In this document: piece by piece, positions 6,442 to 8,050 of the stretch | How positions within the stretch are numbered: position 1 is the first letter of the stretch | Layout: every line of letters starts with the position of its first letter | NCBI GenBank assembly: GCA_030668025.1 | Contig: DAOUUT010000169.1 | Location: forward strand, 1 to 8,050 | Direction: 5' to 3' | Source of the DNA: Promethearchaeota archaeon | GTDB lineage: Archaea > Asgardarchaeota > Lokiarchaeia > Sigynarchaeales > SOKP01 | DNA length: 8,050 bases | Made by a program: the position numbers and the translations under genes | Notes under the pieces: model-generated | The model's database searches: none | What the model saw: the letters and a program-made list of their open reading frames with translations, nothing else | Told to the model about the DNA's origin: nothing

Positions 6442-7506
6442 TTATGCCTCCTTTCTTATACCTAATATAAAATTAGCTAAATTCTTACTGGCTTCAGCCG
6501 GAGTTTTCGGAGATTTCGGTGGGTTTTTAAACCCGTAAGCAGAAATTTCATCAATAGACCCAGCAGCACTTTGATTTATTGCTATTTTAGTCACCCGAAT
6601 CACATCCGCTAGTATAGAGCCCCCATTAGGACCATCTTCAGTTTGAATCTTAATATCCATAATAATTTCTGATCCCATAAAGCCTTTACCAACAATCCAG
6701 AGCATTGTATTCCTTCTATTACCGAGAAATTCAACCCAATCAGAAGTGCCTGCAACAATTGGAGCGTCAATATTTAGGGTTCTCGCTACAGACATGCTTT
6801 TAATTTTTCGTTTTGTTTCTCGCGTTCGGTAAATCGTGTTTAAACTTTCAGCTCCACCACCTACATCCAAAGCATAGCTTTCTTTTATATCTATTCCTAG
6901 ATCAAGCATTTGTTGAAGTATCATTTTATGTAAAATTGTTGCACCAAATTGGTCTTGTAAATCATCTCCAATTAAAGGTAAGCCTGCATCATGGAATTTA
7001 TTAGCATATTCTTTATCAGTTGCGATTTTTGTAGGCGTTGCATTAATGAAAGCACAACCAGCTTTAATAGCTTCGTTTGCGTAAAATCTAACGGCGTTAT
7101 CAGCCCCAGAAGGTAATAAACATAATAATATCTCTACACCAGTCGATTTAAAATATTTGGCAACATTTATTGGGGTTTGATTTGCCGGTTTAACGCTTTT
7201 TTCCGTTTCACTGATGACACCATCGAGAATATCCCCCATAACGACCAAAACATTAGAATTTTTATGACCATCAACCACTACATCCAATTCGTTTGCTTTG
7301 ATTGCTTCCGAAACGTTCTTCCCTACTTTATCTTCAGATATATCCACCGCTGCTACGACTTGAATATCAGAAATATTGTAACCCGCAAGATTAGGTCGAA
7401 GTAATCCTCTTTTATTAGAATCTCGATAATATTCTATACCTTGGACTAAAGCGCTTGCGCAATTTCCAATTCCGATAATTCCAATCTTAATTTTGCCCAT
7501 AACCAT
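6442..7506 (-). CDS. Divergent myo-inositol-1-phosphate synthase paralogue
   Basis: This second MIPS-family protein (354 residues) is clearly homologous to its neighbour from end to end: IGIGNCASALVQG at 10-22, AAVDIS near 52-57, LPSGAD at 131-136, GDDLQDQFGAT at 180-190, TEDGPNGG at 289-296 and YGFKNPP at 324-330. Three catalytic lysine positions are kept (Lys232, Lys236, Lys327). Others are changed. The equivalent of yeast Lys412 is Arg265. The GDDIK lysine is Gln184. The LNxGGNxD segment reads LDVGGGAE, losing the Asn (Gly218) and turning Asp into Glu220. It may have altered activity, make another inositol phosphate isomer, or be a partner subunit of the canonical copy, since MIPS is normally a tetramer. 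It is the first gene of the minus-strand operon. The start is ATG 7506 or the in-frame ATG at 7500, two codons on. Neither has a clear Shine-Dalgarno sequence; a TATAAT at 7534-7529 could be a -10 box. Confidence 0.88.
   Translation of the reverse strand: MVMGKIKIGIIGIGNCASALVQGIEYYRDSNKRGLLRPNLAGYNISDIQVVAAVDISEDKVGKNVSEAIKANELDVVVDGHKNSNVLVVMGDILDGVISETEKSVKPANQTPINVAKYFKSTGVEILLCLLPSGADNAVRFYANEAIKAGCAFINATPTKIATDKEYANKFHDAGLPLIGDDLQDQFGATILHKMILQQMLDLGIDIKESYALDVGGGAESLNTIYRTRETKRKIKSMSVARTLNIDAPIVAGTSDWVEFLGNRRNTMLWIVGKGFMGSEIIMDIKIQTEDGPNGGSILADVIRVTKIAINQSAAGSIDEISAYGFKNPPKSPKTPAEASKNLANFILGIRKEA
6447..6454 (-). promoter_or_regulatory. Shine-Dalgarno site inside the upstream MIPS coding end
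   Basis: AAAGGAGG on the minus strand sits 10 bases before the ATG at 6436. It is built from the last codons (Lys-Glu-Ala) of the upstream MIPS gene. It decides the start of the canonical MIPS and points to coupled, balanced synthesis of the two paralogues. Confidence 0.85.
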
Positions 7507-7954
7507 CTACTCTAGAAATTTGATACTAATTATAAAATAAATAAATTATTAAAAAGTATTATGATATATATTTATTTCAATATAGCTCGAACATTTATTA
7601 GAAGTTAGTGAAATAATCAAAATTTTGTATTCACTATTCTTATATAGAAGATATTCTAAAAATATCACGCAGTCATCTGAAAATACCTTTTTTATCCCGA
7701 CTTCATTTTTTCAATCATATTCTATTTATATAATAATCAATTAAATAAATCCATTTATCTATTACCATTCTAACAAAAAATTAATATAAAAAGGGAGAAT
7801 AGGCTTACCAGCCTTGATGATATTTTAAAAAAATAATTGGAAATGGATTCTAACACCAAATTTTAATAGATAAGCAGAATATAATATTTCGAGTTACAAT
7901 TATGTTATCTTTATAATTAAATCATAATAAAACTTCCACAAATTTTAATTTAGA
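7507..7954. other. Gene-free AT-rich region with short inverted repeats
   Basis: No coding region is supported in these 448 bases; both strands are full of stops. It separates divergent genes, so promoters for the MIPS operon (minus) and the right-edge gene (plus) should lie here. None has both a good -35 and a good -10. Seen by eye: TAGTGAA at 7606-7612 inverted to TTCACTA at 7630-7636; GATATT at 7650-7655 inverted to AATATC at 7661-7666; a GC-rich hairpin AGGCT/AGCCT with loop TACC at 7801-7814; and a 10-base inverted pair TTATCTATTA at 7755-7764 with TAATAGATAA at 7864-7873. In sequence this AT-rich, some of these are expected by chance. Confidence 0.6.
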
Positions 7955-8050
7955 ATGGCATCAATAAAAAATTTAAGAATTAATATAAAGCAAATTAATG
8001 CTTTAGTGGAAAGAAATATATATCTTGAAGCAAGATTTAAATTACAAATT
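7955..8050 (+). CDS. N-terminus of a possible ABC-2 type exporter permease (cut by window edge)
   Basis: An ATG at 7955 opens a frame of 32 codons that runs to the window edge; a stop lies just upstream at 7946-7948, so this is the only start. The end of the visible peptide, ALVERNIYLEARFKLQI (residues 16-32), resembles the cytoplasmic N-terminal segment of ABC-2 permeases of the drug/polysaccharide exporter class, just before the first membrane span. No membrane segment is visible yet and no strong Shine-Dalgarno sequence precedes the ATG. An open frame this short can occur by chance in AT-rich DNA, so the call rests on the peptide pattern. If correct, it would add an export function beside the glycan genes. 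Confidence 0.45.
   Translation, partial: MASIKNLRINIKQINALVERNIYLEARFKLQI

Noticed and set aside
6813..7004. 63-codon open frame on the plus strand
   Set aside because: It is antisense to conserved MIPS sequence; its composition is that of a shadow frame.
7177..7404. 75-codon open frame on the plus strand
   Set aside because: It is antisense to the N-terminal part of the divergent MIPS, with no start signal or known motif.
7801..7814. AGGCT/AGCCT hairpin as a rho-independent terminator or riboswitch
   Set aside because: The stem is only five pairs, no T-run follows directly on either strand, and no known riboswitch core surrounds it.
7755..7873. 119-base segment bounded by a 10-base inverted repeat, with ATTCTAACA twice inside (7767 and 7847), as a miniature mobile element
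   Set aside because: A rough estimate gives about one such 10-base inverted pair by chance in this AT-rich gap, and no target duplication is visible.

Overview
The window looks like a bacterial chromosome segment from an AT-rich organism. The partial gene at the left edge is a bacterial-type RNase PH, and two genes have strong AAGGAGG ribosome binding sites. That fits a Shine-Dalgarno-using bacterium such as a Firmicutes, Thermotogae or Atribacterota-like lineage, but the lineage cannot be fixed from this sequence. No rRNA, tRNA, CRISPR array or transposase was seen.

Layout. 1-411 (+): 3' half of rph. 517-1668 (-): GDP-mannose 4,6-dehydratase-like enzyme with an unusual N-terminal extension of about 50 residues. 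1669-1930: divergent intergenic region with an exact 15-bp direct repeat and three copies of an 8-bp motif. 1931-3121 and 3157-4383 (+): a GT4 glycosyltransferase with a four-cysteine insert, then a TagB/TagF-type CDP-alcohol phosphotransferase. 4395-5186, 5261-6436 and 6442-7506 (-), transcribed right to left: two adjacent, divergent inositol-phosphate synthases (MIPS), then a CTP:inositol-1-phosphate cytidylyltransferase (IPCT) homologue. 7507-7954: AT-rich gap without a gene. 7955-8050 (+): start of a probable ABC-2 exporter permease, cut by the window edge.

How the genes could work together (inference). MIPS turns glucose-6-phosphate into inositol-1-phosphate and IPCT activates it to CDP-inositol. 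The classic IPCT partner, a CDP-alcohol phosphatidyltransferase that makes di-myo-inositol phosphate, is not in the window. What sits next to IPCT is a TagF-like enzyme, a family that transfers alcohol-phosphates from CDP-alcohols onto cell-surface glycans. With a glycosyltransferase, a GDP-deoxysugar enzyme and a possible ABC exporter, the locus reads as a surface glycan pathway in which phospho-inositol may be transferred from CDP-inositol, giving an inositol-type teichoic-acid-like polymer or decoration. This is the main candidate for something undescribed.

The second point of interest is the MIPS pair. The downstream copy keeps every catalytic lysine I could align. The upstream copy has replaced one with Arg and altered several other active-site residues, so it may make a different product or act as a partner subunit.
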